Shown here piece after piece: positions 45,021 through 54,082 of a stretch of DNA of 64,000 bases (positions are counted from its first letter, which is position 1; the number at the start of each line of letters is the position of its first letter). The notes under the pieces were generated by a model. The model did no database searches. It was not told the origin of the DNA and worked only from the letters and a program-made list of their open reading frames with translations. The position numbers were made by a program, and so were the translations under genes. The stretch covers positions 1 to 64,000 of the forward strand of contig NZ_LGUR01000200.1 in NCBI RefSeq assembly GCF_001270495.1. Reading direction: 5' to 3'. The DNA comes from Streptomyces viridochromogenes (GTDB taxonomy: Bacteria > Actinomycetota > Actinomycetes > Streptomycetales > Streptomycetaceae).

Positions 45021-45886
45021 GCACGCCCCAGCCTCCGATGCCGCAGACCGCCGCACCGAACTGGCAGGCGGCGCCCGGCTCGTCGTACCCCGGCTACACC
45101 TCGCCGATCCCCGTCGTGCGCACGCACCTCGGGCACGCGCTCGCCTCCGAGTGGACGAAGATCCGCTCGGTGCGCTCCACGATGTGGACGCTCGGCGTGT
45201 TCGTGCTGCTCGTCGTCGGCATCGGCCTGGGCACCGCCGCGCTGGTCGCCGGCAGCTCCCCGGACGGCAGCCTGAGCCGGGAGAACCCGCTGTCGTTCGG
45301 CTTCTTCGGGCTGCTGCTCGGCAGCATGTGCGTCATCACGCTCGGCGTGCTGACCACCGCCTCGGAGTACGGCACCGGCATGATCCGGACCACGATGACC
45401 GCATGCCCGTCCCGCGGCCGGGTGCTGACCGCGAAGGCGATCGTGTTCTTCGCGGTCGCGTTCGTGGTGACGCTGGCGTCGGCCTTGCTCGTCGCCCTCG
45501 CCGACGTGTCCATGCTGGACGCGCGGGACCCCAGCGGCGAGGAGTGGCTGAAGGGCACGGTCGGCATCTCGCTCTACATGGCGCTGCTCGGCCTGCTCTC
45601 GCTCGTCGTCGGCTCGATCATCCGGCACTCGGCGGGCGCGATCACGATCATGATCGGTGTGCTGCTGGCGCCGCTGGTCATCGCGCTGTTCATGTTCTCG
45701 GAGTCGCTGCAGGACCTGCAGCAGGCCCTGTTCGAGTACTCCATCCCGAACCAGCTCAGCGTCTTCTACTCCCAGTCCCTCAGCGACTCCGGCCCGTCCG
45801 GCTGGGACCCCCTGTGGATCATGCTCGGCGTGACGGCTGCCGCGTTCGCCGCCGCCTACGCGCTGCTGGAGAAGCGGGACGTGTGA
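45017..45886 (+). CDS. ABC-2 type exporter permease (pair 2)
   Basis: Membrane subunit of 289 aa. A Pro-rich N-terminal tail (about 1-35) echoes the tail of its ATPase. Then HALASEWTKIRSVRSTMWTL, six hydrophobic segments, and TASEYGTGMIRTTMTACPSRGRV, all homologous to the permease at 42817. The ATG at 45017 overlaps the ATPase stop by 4 bp. The matched Pro-rich tails on both subunits of this pair, absent in pair 1, suggest a contact or partner specific to it. A small terminator overlaps the stop of the next, convergent gene. Confidence 0.9.
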   Translation: MSTPQPPMPQTAAPNWQAAPGSSYPGYTSPIPVVRTHLGHALASEWTKIRSVRSTMWTLGVFVLLVVGIGLGTAALVAGSSPDGSLSRENPLSFGFFGLLLGSMCVITLGVLTTASEYGTGMIRTTMTACPSRGRVLTAKAIVFFAVAFVVTLASALLVALADVSMLDARDPSGEEWLKGTVGISLYMALLGLLSLVVGSIIRHSAGAITIMIGVLLAPLVIALFMFSESLQDLQQALFEYSIPNQLSVFYSQSLSDSGPSGWDPLWIMLGVTAAAFAAAYALLEKRDV

Positions 45887-45896
45887 GCGTTTCCGG

Positions 45897-45916
45897 CTAG
45901 GCCGTGTCCGGCCTAG
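45897..45916. terminator. Small bidirectional hairpin
   Basis: CTAGGCC (45897-45903) and GGCCTAG (45910-45916) with a 6-nt loop lie between the ABC permease and a convergent gene whose stop codon is inside the right arm. Confidence 0.5.
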
Positions 45917-46245
45917 AACTTCGGCGCGTTACGGGACCGCTGCACCCGCGTGGTGCGGCGGTCCTTCGCGTTCCAGCACGCCTTGTGCCAGTGCCTGCGG
46001 TCGTCGACGCCCGAGTGGTCCGGCCAGGCGACGACGTGCGGGACGCCGTCCGGGATCAGCTGGTCGCAGCCGGGGCAGCGGTACGCCTTGCCCTGCGCGC
46101 TGGCGCCCGCCACATGCCGTACGTTCCACTCCTCGCCCTGCCAGTTCTCCGTGGACTGCCAGCCGCCGTAGCGGCCGGAACGGTCGTCCTCGGCGCTGTT
46201 TCCGGACGAGCCGACTCCCTTGGGTCGGTTGCGACGCGGGGACAC
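45913..46245 (-). CDS. Hypothetical protein with zinc-like Cys/His motif
   Basis: Basic protein of 110 aa. A disordered Arg/Ser-rich N-terminus precedes a motif YRCPGCDQLIPDGVPHVVAW and, about 15 residues on, RRHWHKACWNAKDRR, giving a C-x2-C then H/C set able to bind one zinc. The end is basic (TTRVQRSRNAPKF), so nucleic-acid contact is possible. The GTG at 46245 follows GAGGTG. It is divergent from the LLM oxidoreductase. Not a family I can name. Confidence 0.75.
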   Translation of the reverse strand: MSPRRNRPKGVGSSGNSAEDDRSGRYGGWQSTENWQGEEWNVRHVAGASAQGKAYRCPGCDQLIPDGVPHVVAWPDHSGVDDRRHWHKACWNAKDRRTTRVQRSRNAPKF

Positions 46246-46468
46246 GGAACACCTCACGGGGCTATACAGGATGCAGGGGGCATGTCCAGCCTACGCGGCG
46301 CGGACACGGGTACTCGTGCGGCACCAACCCCCACAAGTCCCCCACGCCGACGATCGATTCTGCAGACAATCCGCAAATCTCTTCGTCAAGCCGTGTCCTC
46401 GGCACGTGTCAGACGGTTATGCCGGGTGGGGGAGCTCCGCGTCGGAGCCAAGGAAGCAGGAAAAGTCA

Positions 46469-47497
46469 ATGCACGTAGGAAGTTTCGTGTTGGCGGCCCG
46501 GTTCCCGGGACAGGGCGAGGGGGAGGCGCTGCACCGCGCCGTCCGCTCCGCCGAGGTCGCCGAGGAAGCAGGGCTCGACACGGCCTGGGTGGCCGAGCAC
46601 CACTTCGTGCCGTACGGCACCTGTCCGTCCGCGATCACCCTGGCCGCCCTGCTGCTCGGCCGTACCCGGCGACTGAGGGTCGGCACCGCGGTCAGCGTGC
46701 TGCCCACCGCCCACCCGGTGGCCCTCGGCGAACAGGCCGCACTGCTGCACATCACCTCCGGCGGACGGTTCTCGCTGGGTGTGGGGCGCGGTGGGCCATG
46801 GGTCGACCTGGAGGTCTTCGGCTCGGGTCTCAAGGCGTACGAGCAGGGGTTCCCCGAATCGCTCGATCTGCTGCTGCGCTGGCTGCGCGAGCCCTCGGTC
46901 GCGTCCGCCGGCGAGCAGTTCGACTTCCGCGAAGTCCCCGTCGTACCGCGGCCGTCGGAGTGCCTCACGGACGCCGAGGGGCCCGAGGTCGTCGTCGCGT
47001 GTACGTCTCCGCAGAGCGTGCGCCTGGCCGCCGAGCGCGGGCTGTCGATGCTGCTCGGGATGCATGTGGGCGACGAGGAGAAGGCCGAGATGGTCGCCCT
47101 GTGGCGGGAGCACGCGCGTGCGGCCGGGCGGTCGCCGGACGAGATCCGCGGCGCGGCCCATGTGTCGGCCGGGGTCTGCCAGATCGCGGACCGGCGCACG
47201 GACGCGGTGGAGACGCTGACGAAGGCGATGCCGGGCTGGCTCCGCCAGGGCCTGGAGGCCCATGTGACGGTGGACGGCCGCCATCGCGCGATGCGCGACC
47301 CGCTGGCGTACACCGAACTGCTCTGCGGACTGCACCCGGTCGGCACCCCGCGCCTGTGCGCCGACCGCCTGGCGGCGACCAGCGAACGGACCGGTATCTC
47401 CCGTTTCGCCCTGCTCGTGGAGGGCTCGGGCGACCTGGCGGCGACCGAGGAGAACGTACGACGGCTGGGCGCCGAAGTGCTGCCGCACCTCGGCTGA
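46469..47497 (+). CDS. LLM-class flavin-dependent oxidoreductase
   Basis: Luciferase-like monooxygenase family protein of 342 aa, using reduced FMN or F420. The barrel start MHVGSFVLAARFPGQGEGEALHRAVRSAEVAEEAGLDTAWVAEHHF is typical, as are RLRVGTAVSVLPTAHPVALGEQAALL and SGGRFSLGVGRGG. The ATG at 46469 has AGGAAAAG upstream. It is a single gene flanked by unrelated genes, so the substrate cannot be inferred from context. Confidence 0.9.
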   Translation: MHVGSFVLAARFPGQGEGEALHRAVRSAEVAEEAGLDTAWVAEHHFVPYGTCPSAITLAALLLGRTRRLRVGTAVSVLPTAHPVALGEQAALLHITSGGRFSLGVGRGGPWVDLEVFGSGLKAYEQGFPESLDLLLRWLREPSVASAGEQFDFREVPVVPRPSECLTDAEGPEVVVACTSPQSVRLAAERGLSMLLGMHVGDEEKAEMVALWREHARAAGRSPDEIRGAAHVSAGVCQIADRRTDAVETLTKAMPGWLRQGLEAHVTVDGRHRAMRDPLAYTELLCGLHPVGTPRLCADRLAATSERTGISRFALLVEGSGDLAATEENVRRLGAEVLPHLG

Positions 47498-47598
47498 ATC
47501 GCCCGGTCGCGGATCGACGGCCGGTACCGCCGGGGACTTGCCGCCCCGTACTGATCGCACCTCCCGCGTACGGAGCGGCAAGCAAGCGGCTTACCGCG

Positions 47599-47991
47599 TC
47601 AGCAGTCCCTGAATTCCGGGGACTGGTTCAGCAGCTGGCTGCGCACCGAGGTGAAGCGGGCATGCGTCTCGTCGACCGAGGCGTCAAGCGGGAACACCGC
47701 CACCCGGTGGCAGTTCTGGAAGGCCAGTCGCACCCCGAAGTGCCGCTGCAGCGCGCCGCGTATCGCGTCACTCGCAAGCGCACGCAGCAACTGGCCACGT
47801 GCCTGCTCGTCCGGCGGGGGCGTCTGGTTGTCGGCGAACTGACCGCCGTCGACCTTCAGCTGGGCCACCAGGGAGCTGATCATCTCCCACGCATAGGGCA
47901 GGGAGGTCCGGACGCAGTCGACGAAGGCTGCTTCGTCGACCTCGCCTCGCTCGGCCTGTTCGAGTAGGGCCGGTGAGACGTCGAGCGACAT
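47599..47991 (-). CDS. Conserved hypothetical protein, 130 aa
   Basis: Cytoplasmic protein of 130 aa starting MSLDVSPALLEQAERGEVDEAAFVDCVRTSLPYAWEMI. It is largely helical, with a polar hinge around 60 (NQTPPPDEQARGQLLRALASDAIRGAL) and a beta-like end (RLAFQNCHRVAVFPLD) closing on SPEFRDC. The ATG at 47991 has GAGGAGA upstream; the longer open frame to 48138 does not look coding. It is divergent from nucS across 264 bp. I recognise it only as conserved in Streptomyces beside nucS; no function is assigned. Confidence 0.8.
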   Translation of the reverse strand: MSLDVSPALLEQAERGEVDEAAFVDCVRTSLPYAWEMISSLVAQLKVDGGQFADNQTPPPDEQARGQLLRALASDAIRGALQRHFGVRLAFQNCHRVAVFPLDASVDETHARFTSVRSQLLNQSPEFRDC

Positions 47992-48255
47992 GGGTTCTCC
48001 TCTCGCACCCCCAAACAGCGGGGGTTGCCTGACAGATAGGGGAGTTCGCGATACCGAACACTCTGCGTACACGCATCGCGACCTCCCGTTTAATACGGTA
48101 GGCAACAGACGGTGACGGCACCAGGAGAATGCGTACATGGGCAGTCCTCGTTAGGCGCACAATCGGCCAGAAATGAACAGGGGCAGTCCGGGGTCATACG
48201 GACTCCCCCAGGGCGAATCGCGTCGACCGGGACCCGTCGAGTAGCGTTGCGGACC

Positions 48256-48927
48256 ATGCGTCTCGTCATTGCCCGATGCTCCGTCGACTACGCGGGCCGG
48301 CTCACCGCCCACCTGCCCTCGGCGCCCCGTCTGATCCTGGTCAAGGCGGATGGCAGCGTCTCGATCCACGCGGACGACCGGGCCTACAAACCCCTGAACT
48401 GGATGTCGCCGCCCTGCACCCTGAAGGAGGGTGACGGCGAGCAGAAGGACGTCTGGACGGTCACCAACAAGGGGGGCGAGAAGCTCATCATCACGATGGA
48501 GGAGATCCTCCACGACTCCTCCCATGAACTCGGCGTGGACCCCGGCCTGATCAAGGACGGCGTGGAAGCGCACCTCCAGGAGCTCCTGGCCGACCGCATC
48601 GAGACCCTCGGCGAGGGCTACACACTCATCCGCCGCGAGTACATGACGGCCATCGGCCCGGTCGACATCCTGTGCCGGGACGCCGAGGGCCGGACCGTCG
48701 CGGTCGAGATCAAGCGCCGCGGCGAGATCGACGGCGTGGAGCAACTCACCCGCTACCTGGAGCTGCTGAACCGCGATCCCCACCTCGCCCCGGTCCGCGG
48801 CATCTTCGCGGCCCAGGAGATCAAGCCCCAGGCCCGCGTCCTCGCGACGGACCGCGGGATCGGCTGCCAGGTGCTGGACTACGACGCCATGCGCGGGATC
48901 GAGGACGACAAGCTGCGGCTCTTCTGA
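48256..48927 (+). CDS. nucS: Mismatch endonuclease NucS/EndoMS
   Basis: Endonuclease of 223 aa of the actinobacterial and archaeal NucS/EndoMS type, which cuts both strands at mismatches and replaces MutSL repair in these bacteria. N-terminal DNA-binding domain 1-about 100 ([21 protein letters not shown]); C-terminal nuclease domain with the RecB-like motif [23 protein letters not shown] (about 136-158) and [11 protein letters not shown]. The end DDKLRLF is the sliding-clamp-binding tail. The ATG at 48256 may be leaderless (TAGCGT 8 nt upstream). A terminator follows. Confidence 0.95.
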   Translation: MRLVIARCSVDYAGRLTAHLPSAPRLILVKADGSVSIHADDRAYKPLNWMSPPCTLKEGDGEQKDVWTVTNKGGEKLIITMEEILHDSSHELGVDPGLIKDGVEAHLQELLADRIETLGEGYTLIRREYMTAIGPVDILCRDAEGRTVAVEIKRRGEIDGVEQLTRYLELLNRDPHLAPVRGIFAAQEIKPQARVLATDRGIGCQVLDYDAMRGIEDDKLRLF

Positions 48928-48977
48928 CGCGCCCTTCTCGGCAGTCGGCGGTTTGCGGTTTGCGGTTGTACGACGGT

Positions 48978-49010
48978 GAGGGCCGGGTCCTGAGAACGGA
49001 CCCGGCCCTC
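48978..49010. terminator. Bidirectional terminator after nucS
   Basis: A 13-bp perfect stem (GAGGGCCGGGTCC at 48978-48990, complement 48998-49010) with a 7-nt loop stands between the convergent nucS and the gene ending at 49040; a short T-rich run follows on the nucS side. Confidence 0.88.
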
Positions 49011-49039
49011 TTGTCTCCCGGCTTGTCCCGCAGCGGGCG

Positions 49040-51631
49040 TCAGATCACGGCGTCCGAGCTGGTGCTGGGCGTGCCGTCGTCCGTGCTCTGCGGGGCGCTC
49101 GCGGAGCTGCCGGCCTCGGTCGGCGTGGCGGAGGTCGAGCTGCTGGCCGAGGTCGAGGTGGACGGCGGATCCGTCGGCTGGTCCGTGGGGTCGTCGGTCG
49201 GATCGTCCGTCGGCGTCGGATCGTCGGTGGGCGTCGGGTCGTCCGTCGGATCCGTCGGGGTGGTCGTCGGCTTCGTCGGGCTGGTCGTCGGCTTCGTCGG
49301 GCTGGTCGTCGGCTTCGTCGGGTCATCCGTCGGGTCGGTCGGCCGGCCCCCGGACCCCTGCGTCCCGCTCGGGTCGTCCGACGGCTCCGTCGCGCCGTCC
49401 GTCGGCGTCGGGTCGTCCGACGTGCCGTACGTCCCGTCGGGGCCCGGGTCGGTCGGGCGGCTCGTGGCCGTGCCGGTGTCGCCGGATCCCTTGCCGTCGT
49501 CGCCCTCCGCCTTGTCGGCGCCGATGCTGTCGTCGCCGATGCCCTGGCTGGCGGACGGGTTCACGCCGACCTGGGTGGCCGGGCTGTTGGGGTCGTTGTC
49601 GGACGTGGCGCCGAGCGTCACCACCGTGCCGAGCACGGCCACGAGCAGGGCGCCCGAGCCGGCCGCGACGAGGTTGCGCCGCGCGAAGCCCCGGACGCCG
49701 CCACGGCCCTTGTGCGAGGGCGCCGAGGACGACGGCGAGGCCGTCGACGAGGCCCGGTGGGTGACCAGGGTCGTGCCGTCCCCGCCCGGCGGGAACGCCG
49801 CGGCCGGCACTCCTCCCGGCGGCGACTGCGACTCCTCGTACCGCGCGTCCGGCACCTCCTCCCCCGCCGTCGCACCGAACGCGACCAACCCCGGCGTCGT
49901 ACCGGAGCGGTCCGAGACCAGCGCGAGGGCGCGGCGGCCCGCGACCGTGCCGCGCTTGTCGGCGAGGGCTCCGCGCAGGCCGATGGAGGTCTCCAGCTCG
50001 GCACGGGCCCGGTCCAGCTGGCCGCCGCAGAGCGCGAGGATGCCCAACTCGTGGTGGAAGTAGGCCTGTTCGGTGACGTCACCGGCCAGGCGAGCGGCCT
50101 CGGCGCCCGCCCGCAGCGCGCGCTCCCAGGCGCTCCAGTGCAGCCCGGCCGCGAACGCGGGCCCCGCGGTGCGGGCCAGCCGCACGGTCGGGCTCTCCTC
50201 GTCCTCGGCGGGCGGCGTCGTACCCGGCACGAGCACGCCCAGCGCGGCGAGCACGGCGTCCGCCTCGGCGCACACGCGCTCCGGCGTGACCGAGGGGTGC
50301 CCGGCCCACCAGGCGTAGTGGCGTGCGGCGGTGAGGGCGCTGCCGCGGATGTCCTCGGCGTAGCCGGCGGCCGCCAGCTGCGCCTGTACGCCCGCGGCGA
50401 GCCGGTAGCGGGAGCCGACCGGCGAGACCAGCCCGCAGTCGGCCAGCTCGCCCAGGGCGGCGTCCGCGTGGGTGTCACCGACCAGCGCGGGCAGATGCGC
50501 CTGGTGCGGCACCTCGCCGCCGAGCGCCACGGCGAACGTCAGGGTGGCGCGGGCCGAGGCGCTGAGCCGTGAGGCGAGCAGCGGCGCGGGTCCGGCGGCC
50601 TCGCCGAGCGACGGCAGGGGTGTCTCCTCGCCCCGGGCCTCGGTACCGCCGTACGCCGCGTCGACAGGCGCGTCCTGCGGCGGTGTGTCCTCGAAGACCC
50701 CGTACTCGTCTACGGCGTCCGCGCCGGCCCGCAGCCGGTCCCGCTGCCGCAGCAGGGCCCCGGCCTGGACGAACCGCAGCGGCAGGCCCTCCGACTCGAA
50801 CCACAGGTCGCCCGCCCAGTTCGCCTCGTCCTCGGTGAGGACCCGGCCGATCCGGCGCTCCAGGAGCTCCACGCTCGCGGCACGGTCGAGGCCGCCGAGG
50901 GCGACCTCCTCGACGCCGGAGTCGACGGACGGCACGGGCACGTCGGGCGTGGCGCCGAGCAGGAACGCGCACTCGGGGGTCGCGTCCAGCAGTTCGTCGA
51001 GCGCGGCACCGCCGAATTCGAGGTCGTCCACGACGACGACCGCGCCGATCTCACGCACGAGGGCGAGCAGGTCGTCCTGATCCGGACGGTGCAGGGGTGC
51101 GCTGTAGACGGCGTGGAAGAGGTCGTACAGGAGGTCGGTGGGCGTGCGGTGGAAGCCGGTGAGCCGGACCACGCCGTCGGGGGCGAGGTCCGCGCAGTCC
51201 TCGGCGACGAGGTCGAGGAGGCTGGTGCGGCCGGCGCCGGCGGAACCGACCAGGCGTACGGAGCGGCCGCGGGCAAGCATCCGGACCAGCTGTTCGCGCT
51301 CGTCCTGGCGGGTGAGCAGCGGCTCGGCGGAACGGGCCGGCCCGGGTGGGACGGGCGGCTTGGCGGCGCGGTCGACCTCGGCGCGTTCGGCCGGGGTCAG
51401 CTTCTCGGGCCGCGACGGCCGCTCCGCCGGCGGGCAGACCTCGATCTCGCTGCCGTCGACGGGGTTGACGGTGAGCAGGAAGTCGCCCGAGACCAGCTGC
51501 ACCGTGCGGGCGAGCGCGGGCGAGTGCTGTCCGAAGTCGGGTGTGAGGGGGTCCCTGGGCGGGCGATGGCGCGACGACTGGCCGTCACCGTCATGGCCGT
51601 ACTCCTCGGGTCCCCGGTTGTTCGGGTCCAT
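49040..51631 (-). CDS. Large P-loop protein with TPR region, membrane helix and repetitive tail
   Basis: Protein of 863 aa. Order: polar N-terminus (1-75); AAA/STAND-type ATPase (about 100-290) with Walker A RLVGSAGAGRTSLLDLV and Walker B-like GAVVVVDDLEF; helical region (about 350-560) resembling winged-helix and TPR units (ARLAGDVTEQAYFHHELGILALCGGQLDRARAELE); one transmembrane helix (about 670-692, LVAAGSGALLVAVLGTVVTLG); and an external tail of about 170 aa rich in Thr, Pro, Asp and Ser with PTDDPT- and KPTTSPT-type repeats. The ATG at 51631 starts MDPNNRG. It looks like an ATPase sensor with a wall-spanning tail. Function unknown. Confidence 0.82.
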   Translation of the reverse strand: MDPNNRGPEEYGHDGDGQSSRHRPPRDPLTPDFGQHSPALARTVQLVSGDFLLTVNPVDGSEIEVCPPAERPSRPEKLTPAERAEVDRAAKPPVPPGPARSAEPLLTRQDEREQLVRMLARGRSVRLVGSAGAGRTSLLDLVAEDCADLAPDGVVRLTGFHRTPTDLLYDLFHAVYSAPLHRPDQDDLLALVREIGAVVVVDDLEFGGAALDELLDATPECAFLLGATPDVPVPSVDSGVEEVALGGLDRAASVELLERRIGRVLTEDEANWAGDLWFESEGLPLRFVQAGALLRQRDRLRAGADAVDEYGVFEDTPPQDAPVDAAYGGTEARGEETPLPSLGEAAGPAPLLASRLSASARATLTFAVALGGEVPHQAHLPALVGDTHADAALGELADCGLVSPVGSRYRLAAGVQAQLAAAGYAEDIRGSALTAARHYAWWAGHPSVTPERVCAEADAVLAALGVLVPGTTPPAEDEESPTVRLARTAGPAFAAGLHWSAWERALRAGAEAARLAGDVTEQAYFHHELGILALCGGQLDRARAELETSIGLRGALADKRGTVAGRRALALVSDRSGTTPGLVAFGATAGEEVPDARYEESQSPPGGVPAAAFPPGGDGTTLVTHRASSTASPSSSAPSHKGRGGVRGFARRNLVAAGSGALLVAVLGTVVTLGATSDNDPNSPATQVGVNPSASQGIGDDSIGADKAEGDDGKGSGDTGTATSRPTDPGPDGTYGTSDDPTPTDGATEPSDDPSGTQGSGGRPTDPTDDPTKPTTSPTKPTTSPTKPTTTPTDPTDDPTPTDDPTPTDDPTDDPTDQPTDPPSTSTSASSSTSATPTEAGSSASAPQSTDDGTPSTSSDAVI
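49261..49321. repeat. Coding tandem repeat, 21 bp x 3
   Basis: Three near-identical 21-bp units encode KPTTSPT, KPTTSPT and KPTTTPT in the external tail of the 863-aa protein. Adjacent PTDDPT-coding DNA is also repetitive. The units keep the frame, so copy number could vary without breaking the gene. Confidence 0.85.
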
Positions 51632-51892
51632 AGGTTCAAGCCCCCCAAAAGCGTCGTGTGCCCAAGCCAAGCCCCTCCCGGCCTTGCTGCACACTGCGCT
51701 GTCGCTTCTGGTCCGGGCCCGCTCGAAGGGGTTTGTCTAGGCGGCGGGCAGCCGAACCCTAAACCTTTGCACAGTATCTACGACAGGTCGGGGTACCGCG
51801 CCGTCCGAGACGTCACAGTCTCGTGAGGATTGTGCGCGACGTACGGTTCGCAACCGGAACGTCCGACTGTCCCGCCCCACCGGTGCCGGGTG

Positions 51893-52216
51893 TCACACCC
51901 GGGGCAGGGACTCCACCCCGATACCGCCCTCGATCGCCAGGATCCGGTGCAGCCGGGTGGCCACCAGCAGGCGCTGCATCTGCGGCGGCACGCCGCGCAG
52001 CACCAGGCGCCGGCCGCAGCGGCCGGCCCGCCGGTGGGCCCCCATGATCACCCCGAGTCCGGTGGCGTCCCAGGTGTCCAGCTCGGACAGGTCGAGCACC
52101 AGATCGCCGACTCCGTCGTCGACGGCCGAGTGCAGGACCGTACGGGCGTCCGCCGCGCTGCGGACGTCGAGGACGCCCCCGACGACCAGTTCGGCGTGGT
52201 CGCCCCTGATGTGCAT
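51893..52216 (-). CDS. STAS-domain anti-sigma factor antagonist
   Basis: STAS-domain protein of 107 aa, in the SpoIIAA/RsbV class that binds anti-sigma factors. The core reads MHIRGDHAELVVGGVLDVRSAADARTVLHSAV and LVLDLSELDTWDATGLGVIMGAHRRAG; in the phospho-site region (DTWDATGLG) Thr takes the place of the usual Ser, as in several actinobacterial members. No kinase/anti-sigma gene is adjacent, so the partner is elsewhere. Upstream is a four-unit CCTGTG-type hexamer repeat (52258-52281). Confidence 0.88.
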   Translation of the reverse strand: MHIRGDHAELVVGGVLDVRSAADARTVLHSAVDDGVGDLVLDLSELDTWDATGLGVIMGAHRRAGRCGRRLVLRGVPPQMQRLLVATRLHRILAIEGGIGVESLPRV

Positions 52217-52257
52217 ATGCGCTCCCCAAGCGTGCGTTGGTGCTCCGCGATGCGTTG

Positions 52258-52281
52258 CCTGTGCTTGTGCCTGTGCCTGTG
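52258..52281. repeat. Hexanucleotide tandem repeat before STAS gene
   Basis: Four units (CCTGTG, CTTGTG, CCTGTG, CCTGTG) lie 42-65 bp upstream of the STAS start codon. Copy number could change by slippage and alter promoter spacing. Confidence 0.75.
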
Positions 52282-52423
52282 TTTGCTATGAGTCTTCGCT
52301 GTGACGGGTGATGCAACCTCTGACTGCGTTGAGCGGCCAGAGGTTGCCGTCTGTAAGCGAACCGATACCGAATTCACCCCATCGCGTGATGGGCGCGGGG
52401 GCTGTGCGACGGTCTACGAAACC

Positions 52424-53272
52424 TCAGTAGCTGTAAAAGCCTTGCCCGCTCTTACGGCCGATGTCACCTGCGTCCACCATCCGGCGCATCAGCTCCGGCG
52501 GAGCGAACTTCTCGTCCTGGGACTCGGTGTAGATGTTGCTGGTGGCGTGCAGCAGGATGTCGACGCCGGTGAGGTCCGCGGTGGCGAGCGGGCCCATGGC
52601 ATGGCCGAAGCCCAGCTTGCAGGCGAGGTCGATGTCCTCGGCGGTGGCGACGCCCGACTCGTACAGCTTGGCGGCCTCGACGACGAGGGCCGAGATGAGG
52701 CGGGTCGTCACGAAGCCGGCGACGTCGCGGTTGACGACGATGCAGGTCTTGCCGACGGACTCGGCGAACTCCCGTGCGGTGGCGAGGGTTTCGTCGCTCG
52801 TCTTGTAGCCGCGGACCAGCTCGCACAGCTGCATCATCGGCACCGGCGAGAAGAAGTGGACACCGACGACCCGCTCGGGGCGCTCGGTGGCCGCCGCGAT
52901 CTTGGTGATCGGGATGGCGGAGGTGTTGGAGGCGAGGACGGTGTCGTCCCGCACGATCTTGTCGAGCGCGCGGAAGATCTCGTGCTTGACCTCGAGCTTC
53001 TCGAAGACGGCCTCGACGACGACGTCCGCGTCGGCGACGGCGTCCAGGTCGGTGGTCGCGGTGATACGGGCGAGGGCGGCGTCGGCGTCGTGCGCCTCCA
53101 GCTTGCCCTTGCTGACGAACTTGTCGTACGACGCCTTGATGCCGTCGGTGCCACGCTTGAGAGCCTCGTCGGTGACGTCCCTGAGGACGACGTCCCACCC
53201 CGCCTGAGCGGAGACCTGGGCGATCCCGGAACCCATCAAGCCGGCGCCGATGACGGCAAGCTTCCGTGCCAC
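52424..53272 (-). CDS. 3-hydroxybutyryl-CoA dehydrogenase
   Basis: NAD(P)-dependent 3-hydroxyacyl-CoA dehydrogenase of 282 aa. N-terminal Rossmann motif VIGAGLMGSGIAQVSAQAGWDVVLRDV; catalytic His in VVGVHFFSPVPMMQLCELV paired with the downstream Glu; the C-terminal helical domain includes RDVAGFVTTRLISALVVEAA and GPLATADLTGVD. The start is GTG at 53272 with GGGGAG upstream. It is probably part of C4 acyl-CoA metabolism with the thiolase at 34767, and could feed butyryl-CoA to IcmA. Confidence 0.94.
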   Translation of the reverse strand: MARKLAVIGAGLMGSGIAQVSAQAGWDVVLRDVTDEALKRGTDGIKASYDKFVSKGKLEAHDADAALARITATTDLDAVADADVVVEAVFEKLEVKHEIFRALDKIVRDDTVLASNTSAIPITKIAAATERPERVVGVHFFSPVPMMQLCELVRGYKTSDETLATAREFAESVGKTCIVVNRDVAGFVTTRLISALVVEAAKLYESGVATAEDIDLACKLGFGHAMGPLATADLTGVDILLHATSNIYTESQDEKFAPPELMRRMVDAGDIGRKSGQGFYSY

Positions 53273-53409
53273 TGTTGCGACTCCCCTTTGAAACGCCTTA
53301 CACCCTGTTTAGGTTGCCTCTTCGGCGGACCTTAGCGCTCGTGAGGGACTGTGTGACCGGTTAGTAACGCGAGTCACGTCTCATCTGACGGACATCACAC
53401 CGGCACGGG

Positions 53410-54051
53410 TCATTCCACGCCTCGGACGGCGTAGTTGAGCACCTTCTCGCTCAACAGCTCCTCGATGTCGTCGAGAAGTACGAGCATCTCGCGTGACACT
53501 TCGCCCGGATTGCGCCCCTTGAGCATCTCGCGGCCGACGGCGACGAAAACCGTCTGATGGATCCAGGCGATCTGACCGGCGATCAGGCCCGGAAGCGGGT
53601 CGCCGGCACACGCGCCCGCCTCCTCGCGCAGGGTCGCTTCGAGGTGGTCGTGGATCTCCTGCTGGAGGCTCCAGAGCCGGGAGCGCAGCGGCGGCGCCTC
53701 GTGGATGACGCGCATGAAACGGTCGTAGCCCTCCATGAGGCCGAGCCGGGGCGAGACCGCCTCCGCCTCGGCGCGCATCTCCCGCAGCACGGCCCGGGCG
53801 GCCGACTCCCCCTCGTCCCGGGCGCGCACCCAGCGGGAAAGCTGCTCGACGACGCCGGCGGAGCGGTCGAAGAAGAGGTCCTCCTTCGCCGGGAAGTAGT
53901 TGTAGACGGTGTTCACGGAGACGTCGGCGGCCTCCGCCACCTCCGCGATGGTCACGGTCACGAAGCCGCGCTCCAGGAACAGCCCGGTGGCGATGTCCGA
54001 GATCCGCTGCCTCGTCTCACGCTTCTTCCGCTCCCTGAGCCCCTCAGCCAT
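53410..54051 (-). CDS. TetR-family regulator of the adjacent exporter
   Basis: Repressor of about 213 aa. HTH domain at about 8-55: RKKRETRQRISDIATGLFLERGFVTVTIAEVAEAADVSVNTVYNYFPAKEDL. The C-terminal domain has no named signature. Start options are ATG at 54051, with TAGGAT 7 nt upstream and possibly leaderless, or ATG at 54060. It is divergent from the DrrA-like ABC gene with an 80-bp shared region that carries a 25-bp inverted repeat, the likely operator. Probably senses the exporter's substrate. Confidence 0.91.
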   Translation of the reverse strand: MAEGLRERKKRETRQRISDIATGLFLERGFVTVTIAEVAEAADVSVNTVYNYFPAKEDLFFDRSAGVVEQLSRWVRARDEGESAARAVLREMRAEAEAVSPRLGLMEGYDRFMRVIHEAPPLRSRLWSLQQEIHDHLEATLREEAGACAGDPLPGLIAGQIAWIHQTVFVAVGREMLKGRNPGEVSREMLVLLDDIEELLSEKVLNYAVRGVE

Positions 54052-54082
54052 GGTCCTCATCCTAGCTTCGCTGGGTCCGCTG

